Shown here: positions 25,206-37,129 of the stretch, piece by piece
Numbering within the stretch: position 1 is the first letter of the stretch
Layout of the letters: each line of letters begins with the position of its first letter
Source: Puffinus mauretanicus
Lineage: Eukaryota > Chordata > Aves > Procellariiformes > Procellariidae
Direction of reading: 5' to 3'
NCBI GenBank assembly: GCA_023333565.1
Contig: JAJKFH010003680.1
Coordinates: forward strand, 2,356,001 to 2,420,000
DNA length: 64,000 bases
Translations under genes and position numbers: made by a program
Notes under the pieces: generated by a model
The model's database searches: none
Told to the model about the DNA's origin: nothing
The model's input: only the letters and a program-made list of their open reading frames with translations

Positions 25206-27399
25206 ATCTTTACATCCTGCGTGCCGACTGGGATGCCCTCGCCTGATTTGCAGGTTACTCCTGTGGTTCTGCCTCTCCCCATCAGAGCCTGGCACTTGAG
25301 TCAGATGGACCAAAAACTGCTCTCAGCCACTTATTTATTTTTTAAAATGAATCCAGCCTAGAGCAGGATTACGTGGATTAACAGCTGAGCATTCTCCTGC
25401 CTACAAAACATCCACAGCCAACCAGCCAGATATTCACTGATGGGAACCCTGTCCTCCAAACACGGCATGTATTTACATGGCCTCTTGGCTGCTTGCATCC
25501 AAGCCCATCTGTTCGGCTGATTCGGGGTCTGCCCGTCCTCCCGGGCTGCTTGGACCGCTGCCCTGGGGTGGGGGTGCCAGCCAGGCTGGTGCAGGCAGGC
25601 GGGCAGGAGATGTTATAAGTTTCTCTGTCTGCAGGAAAGCTCTCCTCGCTGACAGCATTGCATGCTGATGGGGTCATGGAGCAAAGTGGGAGACCTCCTT
25701 GGAGCAGGGGGTGCAGGGAGGTGAGGGCTCCAGCGGAGCAGCTGGTGCTTTTACCAGCAAAGCAGGTGGCATTTTTCAGCAAGAAGGCCCTCCCTGGTGA
25801 ACATCTGCAGATTGGGAAGGAGGGTGAAGTGTGGCCTGAAGTTATTGGAACAAAACCCAGGCTAGGAGGGATGAATGGGTGCTTTTCCAGACCTCAGAAG
25901 GCACCTGAGCACCTTGTGTGGGAGCATCGCTGGGACATGGCATCCAGCATGCGAGGCTGTGGAAACAGGTAGGAGATCCCCCACCTACGAAGAAAAATCC
26001 TGGTGAGTCCTGCATGGAAGAAAACACCTCAGTTGCTGTCGTTACCAACCCACTGATGACTGAGAGAAGGGTTTCAATCCAGGCCTGATCAGCCTAAAGG
26101 GCTGGGCTGGCTCAGAGCCGCAGGGAGCAGCACAGAGAGGGAGCTGGAGCCATCCTCGTGTCTACCCCCATGAAGGGCTACCCCTGGGCGCAGAACCTTG
26201 CCTCCAGGGAAGGACTGTCCTCCAACCGGGTGTTGGAGGGGTGGTGTGTGGTTTTGGGGGCCCAGCTGGGTCAGCAGCGAGCGCTGTGGTTTGTGGCGGT
26301 GCTGGGAATCCCCTCGGCTGAGTCAGGCAGGTGGGATGGCTCCACGTGGGGTGGTGCAGGCAGGATAGGCAGTGTGTGGGCAGGTCGGAGAGAAGCTCCA
26401 GGGATGCAAGCTCTTTGAAAGGGCCTTGCTCCTTTGCTGCTGGGAGGATGCTGAGCTCTAGAAAGCACTTGCAACCTGTGGCAGAGCCAGGCTGGCCGGC
26501 GGGTCCCCCATTCCCCGTCCCCCTGCAGGGAGCTGCACAGCCTCCAACACTGATCCCGCGGTTCTGCTTGCTGCCAGCTCCGCTCTGCTCCCTGCCTGTA
26601 CCTGCCCGCCTGGCATGGGGTAAGGACCACGGCAGAGAGGGGAGCTGCGCAGCCCAGTCCCTGTGACAGGGAAGCCCGCTTGGCTAAACAAGTTTCCATT
26701 GACACCTTTTTTTTTCTTCAGTGGAAGCCTTCCAGCAATTTTTAAATTGCTCTCTGCTGAGCGGAGTGAGGCCAGCTCCCTGCTTGCTCCTTGCTCGGAG
26801 CAGACAGCTGGCTCCTGCCCTGAGCTGGCCTCCCAGGCTGAGTGCCAAGCAGGCAAGATGCGGGTCCCACGCTCTCACGCATGCTCGCAGGGCGAGCGGG
26901 GTGCCCATGCAGCTGGAAGGGGCTGGCAGGGCTGCCTGCTCCAGCCTGGCCTCCAGAGCGGGAGCGGGGCTGTGCTGGAAATCCCAGCCCAGGAAAGGCA
27001 CTGCTGCGCCTGCAGAGGAAGGCGCAGGGTCTGGCTCAGGCCCCCGGCTGGAGCTCGCCCTGGGGGATCCCCTCCTGCGAGACCAGAGCCCAGGCTCTGC
27101 CCAAGGGGGGGGCACCTTCAACGAGATGCCGGTGCCAGGTTGCACAGGTGCCGACGACCTCCATCCCCTCCCGTGATGTCCTGGTGCAGGCTGTCTGGGG
27201 GGCTGCATCCCTCCCATCCACACAGCCAGACCCTCTGCGTGGGACTGCCCTGCAGCCCTGCCCCTCTAGAAATGCTTCCAAACGAGCTTCCCAGGATGCA
27301 CCCCTGGGATTAAAGAATAATTTTCTAGAGGGAGATGGGTGGGTGGAGTAGAGGTGAGACGATCAGAGATGGTTGGATGGAGGAAGGCAGAAACAACTG
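25206..27399. other. Non-coding DNA, nothing recognised
   Basis: Mostly GC-rich. 26860-27120 is CpG-containing with overlapping GC-driven ORFs on both strands. No family signatures, RNA genes or recognised repeats. Confidence 0.45.
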
Positions 27400-27680
27400 C
27401 TACATTTGACGGTTTCCCTCGTTAATGCATTGCTGGTGGTTCCTGTCTTGCTCGTACCAGGAGTGACACAGGCCCCTTCTACCTTGATCAGTGTAAGATT
27501 TAGACATGAACGAGCCTGTGATTCACTGAACGAGCACTGAGGAAAAGAAAGTATTGAGCAGCTTTGTCATTCAAGACGCATCATTCCGCCTCCACCGAAC
27601 AAGGCAGGAGCGCGTGCTAATAATCTGGGATCTCGTAATTAAATACCCTGCAGCCTGAATATGTATAAGAAGGCACAGTT
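27400..27680. promoter_or_regulatory. Candidate conserved non-coding element
   Basis: AT-richer block with a dense set of developmental-factor-like motifs: GTTAATGCATT (27420s), TGATTCACTGA, TCATTCAAGACGCATCATTC, GCTAATAATC and CGTAATTAAATA (27640s). Flanked by GC-rich DNA. No ORF or repeat. The complexity of the sequence, unlike a simple repeat, is what makes it look functional. Confidence 0.3.
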
Positions 27681-27977
27681 ACGGTTTCATGGAGTATCTC
27701 ACTTGTGGCATTTCTGTGGGTTGGAGTTGCTTTGCTTTGCAACTTAAGTGCTCATGTAGGGCTTGCTGTATGTGGCACACTATCAAACACGGGTGTGAAA
27801 AATCCCCCAGGCCACCAGAAAATGGAAACAATCTTGTATGCTCCTGAAGTGAAAGCAGAAAGCCATTCCCAAGACATTCTTTCAACAGCGACATGGCTTT
27901 TTAAAGAATCCAGACAGAAGATGTAATAAAGGAAAAGCTATACGGAAAAAGAAAACCCCACCACCTGCAGCAACACA

Positions 27978-28545
27978 GTATGATAGGAAAATTCAGGGTA
28001 GAAGGGACTCTGGAGGTCTGTCGTTCAACCTTCTGCTCCAAGCAGGGACAGACCAGGTTGCTCAGGGATTTTTTTCAAGACCAGTTGGGTCTTGAAGGTC
28101 TCCAAGGACAGAGACTGCACAGCCTCTCTGGGCAACCTGCTACGATGTTTGACTTTCCCCATGGTGAAAAAATTTTCCCCTGTATCCAGTCCAAACTTGT
28201 TTCGATTCATGTCTGTTGTCTTTCGTCCTCCTACTGTGGACAGTTGTGAAGAGCCTGGGTCTGCCTTCTCAATGACCTCCTTGTAGATGACCTTGAAAAT
28301 CCCCCCTTGAAGCTTTCTCATCCTCAGGCTGAACAAACCTCATTCCCTCAGCCTCTCCTCACAATGGCACATGCTCCAGCCCCTGGACCATCTTGGTGGC
28401 CTCCTCTGAACTCACTCTACTTTACTGATGCCCACTGGTAGATCCAGAACCAGATGAGGTATCTAGCTGCAGTCTAATGAGTGTTGAGTAGAGGGTGGTC
28501 CAAACACCTCAGCTCCTTTGTAAGCACCCCCAACTGTGTTGTCTG
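27978..28545 (-). repeat. CR1 LINE 3' region, - orientation (about 570 bp)
   Basis: The longest CR1 copy in the window. In order on + it shows the reversed phrases 'gggtagaagggactctgga', 'caggttgctcaggg', 'cacagcctctctgggcaacc', a 'tttccccatggtgaaaa' variant of the usual 'tcagtaaag' segment, 'cctcaggctgaacaaacc', 'ccctcagcctctcctcaca', 'gctccagcccctggaccatc', 'tggtggcctcctctgaactc' and 'gtctaatgagtgttgagtag'. These cover the 3' UTR and the end of the reverse-transcriptase ORF. The terminal ATTCT repeats are lost. Inactive. Confidence 0.9.
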
Positions 28546-30359
28546 CATCTCCAGGCATGTCCTCTCCCATCAAGACAGAGGTGCGCACATGAGGAGGTGG
28601 CCACGGAGGGCTGCATGGGGGATCCTGAAGACAACCAGTGAAAACCCTGGTAGGAGAGGGCTAAAAGCACCATCCTAGAAGCTGGCTGGATAGACCACCA
28701 ACCAAAGATGTCAATGCTATTTCCAAAGGAGGTGACAGTCCAGGGAGATGATTTGCCCCCTCTGGGACAGCACCAAAACCACAGCACCTGCCACCCCCCC
28801 GAAAGGCTCCCCGGGGAAGTGGGAGGAGACAACACCAGCCAGGGTGGAGATGCTCAGTGTGGGGAAATCAGCTTGGCTGCGGCCACTCCATGGAAGAGAG
28901 AAAGTGCAGCACCACCCTCCCCGGGCACGGGGCCAATGCATCTCTGCACGAACAGGCAGAGTCCCGCGCATGAGGCAGAAGATGTTTACTGGAGGGACAT
29001 TGTCGAAAGTATTTGAAGAGCTTCTCAGCCCTTCCATGCCTCCTTGGAGGCATCTGCCCACTTGGATGTACGCACCACTGCACTAAGGGGACCTTGCCCA
29101 CTGTGATGGCCGTGGACTCAAACTCCAAATAAATATGCTTTGAACAGTGTTTCTTACATAATTCCTCAGGTACTCACATGGCTCTGCTTGCACCAGCTGT
29201 AATGGGATGATCCATGGTGTCAGCGAACGGCCTTTGATGTGAATTTATAGCTAATGCTGAGATTTCAGAAGTGGCTTTGGGGGATGAAGTGCTTAACTCT
29301 CACCCCAATGCACCATATCAATCTTTCTTACGGGAGCAACAGTGACAATGTCCCCCTAAACCAGTACAAACTGGGGTTCCTGTAACTCTGCTTAATGTGT
29401 GGGGAAACATCTGGGAGGCTCATGGCAGCTGTGCTGCAGATGACGGGGCGGGTGGTGTCTGTGCAGAGCTCTCCCCATGTCTGCAGGATGAAATACAGTG
29501 CACTACTATTATTATCCCTGGCTAGGGGTTTACATGCCACTTTCAGCAGATATAACCCATTGATGTCTTCCTCTCTGGTGCCCTCCACACTTGCTGAAGG
29601 CCTGTAACTCTCTGCTGAGCTTTCCCATTGCTCTCCTTCAGACCCCCTTCTGTCTCTGTGCTGCCTGTAACCCTCAACACGGTGAAGCAGGTGATCTGGA
29701 GAACCCCTTGCTCCCAGTGCTCCCCATTTCTGTTTGGACCCATCAGCTGGCCCTTGCCACGTGCTGGGAACTCCTGGGAGTGGGGCAGGTCCTGCTGTGT
29801 TTGGACATCACATAGGTGTAATATGGCTTGCAAGGGGAAAAGGATAGTAATTGCATGAGTTGAGTTCCTCCTCGGCTGTGTTAGCTAACCATAAATAAGG
29901 TTGCATTGGCACTGTCAGATATGTTCTGTTACAATAAACAGGGAAATGGGTGGTTTTTTGCTTTGCCTTTTGTCAGAGAAACACATCAGTTCTCCACTGA
30001 TGGACTGGCTGACCTCTTGGGACGTGCCACCAACTGGGAGCTGCCCATACTTGAGCTCATGGCTATTTCCCCTGAGTGAGGACATAGTTCACGTCAACGC
30101 TGCTCACAGACAGGGATTTTCCTGTGGATTCCCATCCTGAAGTCTGCTGACATAAATAAGGGACCAGGTGGGTGTCGGGGTGGAGGCACACAAGGTGGAG
30201 GAGTGGTTCAGCCTGTATGCTGCAGAGAGGAGGAGCGGGGATGTTGCCCTGCTTGGTCCATGGCCCTGAGGAAGATGCTGGAGAGGGCAGGGGGTGCAGG
30301 AAAGGCTGAGGTGGATGCTCAGTGCTGGGGCAAGAGTTTTGTCGCTTCACTGCCAGCTT
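28546..30359. other. Non-coding DNA with one AT-richer patch
   Basis: Mixed intergenic DNA. 29110-29300 is AT-richer, with AAATAAATATGC and TTTATAGCTAATGC sequences, and could be a small conserved element. Nothing else recognised. Confidence 0.4.
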
Positions 30360-30660
30360 CCCATCTCATATGCGTTGCTTAACCAGTTTGTCTACAGCAG
30401 TCCAGTTCCTACCTTTTTATCCCGGGGTAGTGGTGCATGCAGTATTTAAATGCAGATTACCTGGCACCGAAACACTTCATCTCATACTCGCTGGTGCTTA
30501 AAGAGTTCTGTAGATTGTCCAGCTTTTAAGCAGCTAATTGCAGAGCTATTGGCATGTCTGCAGTGCATCGGAGGCTTGAGACATACATTTTGTTGTAGGC
30601 CTGCAGAAGATTAGATAATTCATCCAGATTTGCTGACAAGAACAGACTTTGACACAGACT
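30360..30660. promoter_or_regulatory. Candidate conserved enhancer
   Basis: Compact block of complex, AT-leaning sequence with GTATTTAAATGCAGATTA (about 30440-30458), AGCTAATTGCAG (30531 onward) and AGATTAGATAATTC (30608 onward). These are homeodomain/POU-like cores in high density. It has no coding frame and matches no repeat I know. The function is inferred. Confidence 0.3.
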
Positions 30661-31879
30661 CCCTAGCTCATTGCCAAAGCCAGCCGAGCCCCTGATAGGC
30701 AAGAGGAGCGTTTTTAGGGAAGCGCAGCCTTTGCACTGAGCCTTGGGGAGAGGCAAACCCCAGGAACACAGCATGTAAAGCCCAGTTGTCGAGGAATTCT
30801 GGGTTTCCGCCACTGCTTGGGGAAAAATAGGCACGAAATGACTCCCTCTAAATTCACTCACTACCCAGGAGAAGTAGCTGAGCTCCTCTGACACTCAACA
30901 CATCTCCAAGGGACATGTTCACAGTTGGCTGGGGGAGAAATGGGCTCCTGGATCCTAATTTACCTCCTTCACTCTGTCAAATGCCCATGGCAAGTGGAAG
31001 AAGAAGACATCTTCTGTGGTGCTGGTCTGGCCAGAGCTGATGGCACATCATGACCTAACCAGGGCAATTACTCCACCACCACCAGGAAGGGTTTCCCCAT
31101 AGTTGCACCCCCGGCAAAGAGCCCCAGACCGGGCAGGACATGGTGCCCGTGTCACCCACTTTTCCTGGTCTTTGGCTGTAGCCCGTAACCCTAGCAGTAA
31201 CTGGCCACCAGCCCTCTGCTTGGGAGAAGGATGGGTGGAGAGCAGAACATGGGCTCAAATCCAATATGAAGGAGTCCCATCCGAGGCTGGCTGGAGGCAG
31301 CGCTTCACAAAGGTTGGGTCAGGAAACCTGGGCCATCCTGACCCTTCACTGGGCTATGAGATGCTCGACCCCCCCACGCTGCACCTCTCCCAGGCTGTTG
31401 CTGCGGTACATCGCCGTGTGCTTGGGTGCTGGGGGCATGCCAGGTTTTGCGAGGGGATTGCATGGGTTGGAGTTAGCATGTGTTGGTGCACCTGTGGAGT
31501 GAGGATGAGGTCTCAGAGATCCCTTCCTGCCCTTGTCCAGTCGCTTGCCTGTCACCCCTCTGTGCTGCAGCAGTGCCCATCTCACGCACTGCCCTTTGCA
31601 CAGCACATCTCTTGCAAGCTACACCAAGGTTAGGGGAAACTGAGGCAGGCAGGAAAGGAGTGGGCTGGGGAAGGCAGAAGGTCTGCATTGCTGCAGGCTG
31701 GAAGCAAAAAGCAAGTGGCATGAATTGACCCGGCTGTCCCCAAGGCAATCAGGGAGCAGGTGACCGCATCCATCAGGCTCCTCTGTGCAGGGTGGGACCT
31801 CCTGCGCCGGGACCCCATGGCTAAGGCCGTGTTGTTTATTTGCAAAGCTGCTGGAGAGGAACTGGCGGGTGAGCACGGC
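30661..31879. other. Non-coding DNA, nothing recognised
   Basis: Mixed to GC-rich intergenic DNA with chance ORFs on both strands. It contains a MIR-like scrap (listed separately) and a forkhead-type site TTGTTTATTTGC at 31832-31843. Confidence 0.4.
31628..31652 (+). repeat. MIR/CORE-SINE-like scrap
   Basis: Contains 'ggggaaactgaggcag', the phrase typical of MIR-type tRNA-derived SINEs of old amniote origin. Only the core motif is visible, so this may be chance. Confidence 0.25.
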
Positions 31880-32760
31880 CCTGGGTTTCAGCCCACGTGT
31901 CAGCCAGGGCGGGGGGGCCAGGCTTGCTGCCGGACGGGTTCGCCTTTCGGGATCTCTTGGGACGGGTGCCTTGTGCACTGCTGAGCAACTGGAGCAGGAG
32001 ACGCGCCTTGCTTTGGGGCGTCCCGGGAGCTGAGCTCTCCTCCGGCGCTCCTGGAAAGCCTGGCGTTTCTTCCTCCCCGCGGGCAGAGGCAGGGAACTGC
32101 ACGTCCTCTCCCGGCCGACCTCTCCTGCCGGGTCAGCAGGTCCCCGCTGGCCCGAGCCACAGGAATGCTGGAGCACAGGCTGTTCGGATGCCGCACTGGT
32201 TAACTTCAGCCCGAGTGCTGTGCTTGTTTAAAAATATCCTCTGACAAATACCTGCACAAACAGGGGAAAAAAAAATCCCCACCTAACCCTTTAAAAAAAA
32301 AAAGGCATCTGTAATTTTCCACAGGACGGAGGCATATTGTTTGGCCTCCCTGTCCTGGGGCTGCTCCGAGTCCCTTGCCCGGCGCCGTGGGGTTTGCAGC
32401 CAGCGGGGCCCCTCCGCCGGTGCCTTTGCAAGCGGGGCTGAGCTGGAGGCTGGAGCGGGAGGGAGCGTTGCCTACCCAGCGTGGCCCCGCGGGGTGAGGC
32501 TCGCAGAGATGCGAGCACCCGCCTAAGACTTCCCGGCAAGCCTCTGGCACGGCAGAGCAGGGAGCGGGTCCTGCGCTGACCCGCTCGGCCGCACCCTCCT
32601 CCCCGCCTCGCACCGGCTGTTTTCCACTCGGGGTTGCTCCCCGTGCTCCAGCCGGGCTGGCAATGCCTGCGCCGGCGCTCGGCATCTCGCCTCCCTCCCA
32701 CACGGGTGCGGGTACCGCCCCGCTGGCAGCCGTGCTCCTCTGGGAAAGGGCTTCGATGGG
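31880..32760. promoter_or_regulatory. Secondary CpG-rich patch
   Basis: CpG dinucleotides are frequent here compared with the flanks (for example 32370-32420 and 32575-32620), as in a CpG island. It is interrupted by A-runs at 32269-32277 and about 32291-32303. No exon is visible. It could be an alternative or non-coding RNA promoter about 11 kb upstream of the FOXO6 exon, or an unmethylated enhancer. Confidence 0.3.
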
Positions 32761-34527
32761 CTCCCAGCGGGAACGGGGTGCCTGACCCCGGTTGGGGCTT
32801 TGGCAGGTGAGGGATGTTCCCCGGCATGAGCCTCAATTCCAGGTGCGTGGTTTGGAGGTGAGAAATGCCTCTCAGCACCACTTCTGCCCACTAAAGCTCT
32901 GGCTGGGTTTCGTGGCACGGGGGGCTGTGGGTGAGAAACTCCCAAAGCATGAACAGGCTGCTCATCCAACTGGGAAAAGGAGGAAAAGCAGCACCTCAGC
33001 ACGAGGGGAGAGTGCAGCCCCAGGGAAAAGCCCGGTGGGGACGAGGCACTGGGTGCGGGTGGCCTGGGACAAGGCTGGGGTGCCAAGGCTCTGGGTGCAG
33101 GACTCAGACCCGTTTGGTGAGCAGGCAGCCCTGGGGACAACCCCGCTTTGTGGACACCCACCAGGCAGCCAGCCCCGGGGCTGCGAGCACCGGCTCGAGG
33201 GAAAGAGCCATAGGCTGCCCGGGGAGGGTGTGCGTGTCCCTGCCATAGGGCACAGCCCTCCACCTCACCCAGGCACGGCAGAGGGTCCCGAGGTACGGGA
33301 GACACCCAGCCCTCCAGCATCTGGCCCTCCTGTGCCTCCCCAGCTCAGCCCCGTCTCCTCTGCAGGCTTGCCTGGGGCTGTGGCATCACCGGCTGCACCT
33401 TTGCCTCTGGATGGGCTCTCCCATCCATTCCCTGTCCTCCTAGGACCTCCTACTCTCCCTGCACCCGAAGCAGGGCTGCCCAGGGCAGGCGGGGTCCTCA
33501 GCACCGGCTGGGGGTGTGTGCGGGAGTGGACATGGATGTAAGGCTATTGCAGAGACCCAGGAGTGCAACAGCCCTGGCAAATCTCCCGTCTGGCTTCCCA
33601 AGGTCAGTGCAGTGCTGGTACGGCGATGCTCTCAGCTCCCTGCCACCTTGGGGATGCAGGACCCACCTGGGTCTGGTGCTGTGATGGGGCGAGACTCCCA
33701 CGATCACTGTAAGAGCCAGGTTTGTGCCTTTGGTGGAGGTAACCTCCCTCTTGCAGCGTGGTGCTGGCAGCAAAGCCCAGCAAAGTGTCAGCTGGCCATC
33801 CCAAGACATGCCCCGAGCGGGCCAGACGCTGACCCGTGCTCACACTTGTCCCCACGCCGTCCCCCCACACCTCGCGGCACACACTGATGAAAAACACGTT
33901 CCCCCGCTGCGGTGACCGGCAGTGCTGCCTCCTCCACCCCCCGGTTGCTGGCTCCCTGCCCCACGCACGCAAAGGATGCTTCATTCCTGGCTGATGACCG
34001 AGCCGCCTGCCCGGAGCGTTTGCTCTCCAAGGGGCAAAGGGAGATGGCTGGGCTGCACGGCTGGCGTGGTGCGGGCACGTGGCCAGCACCGAGGAGCAGC
34101 AGGAGCCCAGAGCTCTCCTCCAGGGCTCTTCAGGAAAGCAACAGAGAGCCTTGGTCCTGTCCGAGTGGCACGGGGCTGGCTGTCCCCATGCAGTGGTCAG
34201 CATGACTGGGAGAAGGTCCTGAGCACTGCAGCTGGGTGCTGGGTGCTGGATCCTGGTCTGTGCAATGTAGGAGAAGGCTGGGTGGCTGTGGAAGGGCATG
34301 GGAAGACCTGGAGCAAGGGGTCTTCAAGGGTCTTGGGGATCCTGGGTCATTCCTGTCCTCCTCCTGGCTGCTGTGGGGACACAAGGGGCTCGCTGGAGCC
34401 CATGGACACAAGGGCTCAGCTTCAAAAGGGGGCACAGCTCTGCTGCCAGAGCAGCGTGGCCCAGGTCAGCCAGAGCAACCCGGCTGGGGGACGGAGCCTG
34501 TCCCAGCTGGAAGAACCAGGGCCTCTG
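32761..34527. other. Non-coding GC-rich DNA, nothing recognised
   Basis: Long overlapping frames on both strands (up to 318 codons) are due to GC-rich composition. I see no domain, repeat family or RNA gene. Confidence 0.45.
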
Positions 34528-34742
34528 AGCAGGTGCATGTGTGTGCTTGCATGGTGCATGTGCATGCGTGTGTGTGTGCACGTGCATGGACATGTACATG
34601 AATGTGGGCACGTGTATAAGTGCGTGTATGGATGTGTGCATGTGGCACGCATGTGTGTGCACATGAGATTGCACATACGGGTGTGTCAGCAAGTGTCTGT
34701 ACGCATATGTGTGTGCATACGTGTATGTGTGTGTGCCCATGC
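34528..34742. repeat. Degenerate (TG/CA)n alternating purine-pyrimidine tract
   Basis: About 215 bp dominated by GTGTGTG, GTGCATG and CACGTGCATG units, including TGTGTGTGTG cores near 34568 and 34728. Alternating purine-pyrimidine DNA of this kind can adopt Z-DNA. The degeneracy suggests an old expanded dinucleotide repeat. Confidence 0.8.
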
Positions 34743-35514
34743 TCCTACAGCCCTGTTTCTTTGCTCCAGGGTCCTGCCCACCTCCCCTTTCAACAGGCAG
34801 GGCATGCATAGCCCCCGGACCCTTCGTACAGGCATGTGCCCCGCTCTTTCCCTTGGAAATGCAGGTATTTATATGTGAAAATATGGAAGCATGTTCAGTC
34901 CCTGCTCAGTGACCTTCAAAACCATCCAGCAAATTCAGCTTGGACCGTGAGCCCAGCCAGATGGCCCTTCTCAAACACGCTGGCCGTGCAAACTGGGGTT
35001 TTACTCTTGATTCCTGCTCCTGCTCCAAGGCAGGCTCGTGAAACAGCATATTCAGTATGTGCTCTGGGAAGGCAGCCACGCAGCCCTGCTCCGAGGAGGA
35101 GGCGGTAGGGAGGGTGCCAAGCCGGGGTGGGGAGGGACAACGCAGCCGCAGGCTGGCGGTCGAGAGGCTTTGGGGTTTGCAGTTGAAATGTGAAGCACAG
35201 AGTTAAGTTTGGGGCATCCAAAACTGGAGGGGAGGGGGCTGGGTGCGGGCGTCCGGGATTGCCAGTGCCGTCTCCAGCCGGGGCGGCTGCTGGGTGTGTG
35301 AGCAAGGTGGAGGGTGGTGGGAGACATCGCTGATGCTGAGGGGAGCCCGCAGGGGTGATTGGACCGCGGGGAGCTGGGCAAGGTTGACGATGACTCCTGA
35401 AGCCTGGGAGAGGGAAAGGGCAAACCAAAATAACATCACCCAATGGAAGGGAAGAGTTAAAAGACCTGTCAGAGCTGAGCCTCTCTGGAAACACAGGAGG
35501 CAGCTGGAAAAGAT
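34743..35514. other. Non-coding DNA, nothing recognised
   Basis: GC-rich intergenic DNA with overlapping chance ORFs. Confidence 0.45.
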
Positions 35515-35810
35515 TTAAATAACCCTTTGCTGTGTGTCTGCAAGCCATGGGTGCCAGCGAAAGGTAGTCTTATTTCTGATAATATCTGGTCTGACACACT
35601 CAATGTGTTTAACAGTTTTCAGTTCACTCAGGCAGATGAGACTAACTAGGAAGCAATCATGCAGGGATTCCTGGATGCTGCATTAGCATGCAACCTCCGA
35701 GAGGAATGTTTTCGCCTCTAAATGCAAATAGAGGTTGAAGCTATTGAAGAAGCTGTGACTGATCTCAGTCTGAGGAATCAATCTTGCAAATTCAGGGGTA
35801 ACCAAGCCCC
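35515..35810. promoter_or_regulatory. Candidate conserved enhancer with octamer site
   Basis: Low-GC, high-complexity block with a perfect POU octamer ATGCAAAT at 35722-35729, a GCATTAGCATGCAA segment near 35681, TGATAATATC near 35577, and ATCAATCTTGCAAATTC near 35777. Flanks are GC-rich. No repeat or coding frame. The octamer is directly visible; enhancer activity is inference. Confidence 0.35.
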
Positions 35811-36479
35811 TGGCGCAGATGCCATCGTGCAGGGCGAAGCCCAACAGGGATGTTGGGGACCTCACTGTGCGGTGCCTGGAGGGGTGCTGGGGCTGGGGTG
35901 CCCTTTTGCTCACCTCCATGCTGGCCACTGACAGCACCCGCAAGGAGAGACACTGCGGGAGGTGATCCTCCAGGTCAGCAGGGCCCTGGCAGGGCACGGG
36001 GCATGGCAGAGCCTGGGGACACGGGGCACGCTCCCCCGTAGGGACCTGGGAGGTGGAGGGGGCTCCCCGAAGGAGCTCAGCTGCCAGTAAATGCTTCCCA
36101 TCGGGATTGGCACAGCCCTGCTGACGACCTCGCGGGTGCTAATGGCATAGTGATGCATCCACACAAAAAATGAGTCTCTGGCAAGGGTTTCATGCCCTCA
36201 CCTGCGGGACACCAGTGCTAGGAGCTGACCACATCCCGCTAAGGTCTCTTGCCAAAACGGTCCTCACTTAGATGATGGGGGACTCTGCCTGGGGAGACGG
36301 GGACTGGGACAAGTGACTGTGAGCTGTCAGGGTGATGCTGAGCCCAGAGGAGCTGACGCAGCCTTTTGGTGTGGAGACAGGGAATCGTGTGCTGGGCCGG
36401 AGGGATTTTACTGCCTTCGTGTTTGGCCAGGTAGCTATGCCAGAAGGTGAGATTAGAGGGTTCATGAACTTGTTGCATG
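35811..36479. other. Non-coding DNA, nothing recognised
   Basis: GC-rich intergenic DNA without recognised features. Confidence 0.45.
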
Positions 36480-36870
36480 ACATACAGCGTTTTCTATTGA
36501 GTAAAGGTATATTTAATCACATGGAATTGCTACCAAGAATTAGCATTGAAAACTATTATTAAGCATTACTATTATTAAAGAACAGATTTTTCCCTAAATG
36601 CTGTTCTGGCGCAAAATTTAATACCTATAGCATACACCAAATGTTGGTCAGAAATTTTCCATCCCCACATAAAAAATGGAGCTATCAGCTACACGAGGCT
36701 ATTCCTACAGTGTCTGCTTGGTTTTTCAGCAAAACTCCAGCCCTTCAAAATGCAACGATTTTGGTTTTCAACTAAAAACATTTGTTCTTGAAATGTCCCC
36801 AAATGAAAGTATGAAAATTTAGTCCTGCTATGATGCACTTGGTTTGACGTGATGTGAGCATGAACATGGA
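36480..36870. other. AT-rich block, old repeat or conserved element
   Basis: AT-rich with TTTAATCACATGG, ATTATTAAGCATTAC and repeated AAAACATTT/GAAATG words. The repetitive AAA/TTTC wording from about 36720 resembles decayed interspersed repeats of sauropsids, but I cannot name a family. Confidence 0.3.
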
Positions 36871-37129
36871 CGTGAAGGAGGGGACAAACCCTGCTGCTGT
36901 TGGACTGCCTGTGCCCCTTTCGTGGACTAAGGGTTCAGCATCAGCCCTTACGAGACACTGGAGAATCCAACCCCAAGGTGCGCAGGGTCCATCCCTCCTC
37001 ATTCCTCCCTTCCCAGGCAGGACGGAGGCAGCTTTCCCTCCCCGCTGCAGCTCCGGGAAATAACTCGGGTGTCTGGCAAGTAGGTGACCCAGGTCTCTCC
37101 TGGAAACCTGCTCTCTGAACGGGGCTGAA
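36871..37129. other. Non-coding spacer, nothing recognised
   Basis: Short GC-richer segment between two AT-rich blocks. No feature recognised. Confidence 0.4.

Noticed and set aside
33922..34878. 318-codon + strand ORF ending in a Cys/Val/His-rich stretch
   Set aside because: Its C-terminal part translates the TG/CA simple repeat, and the rest has no family signature.
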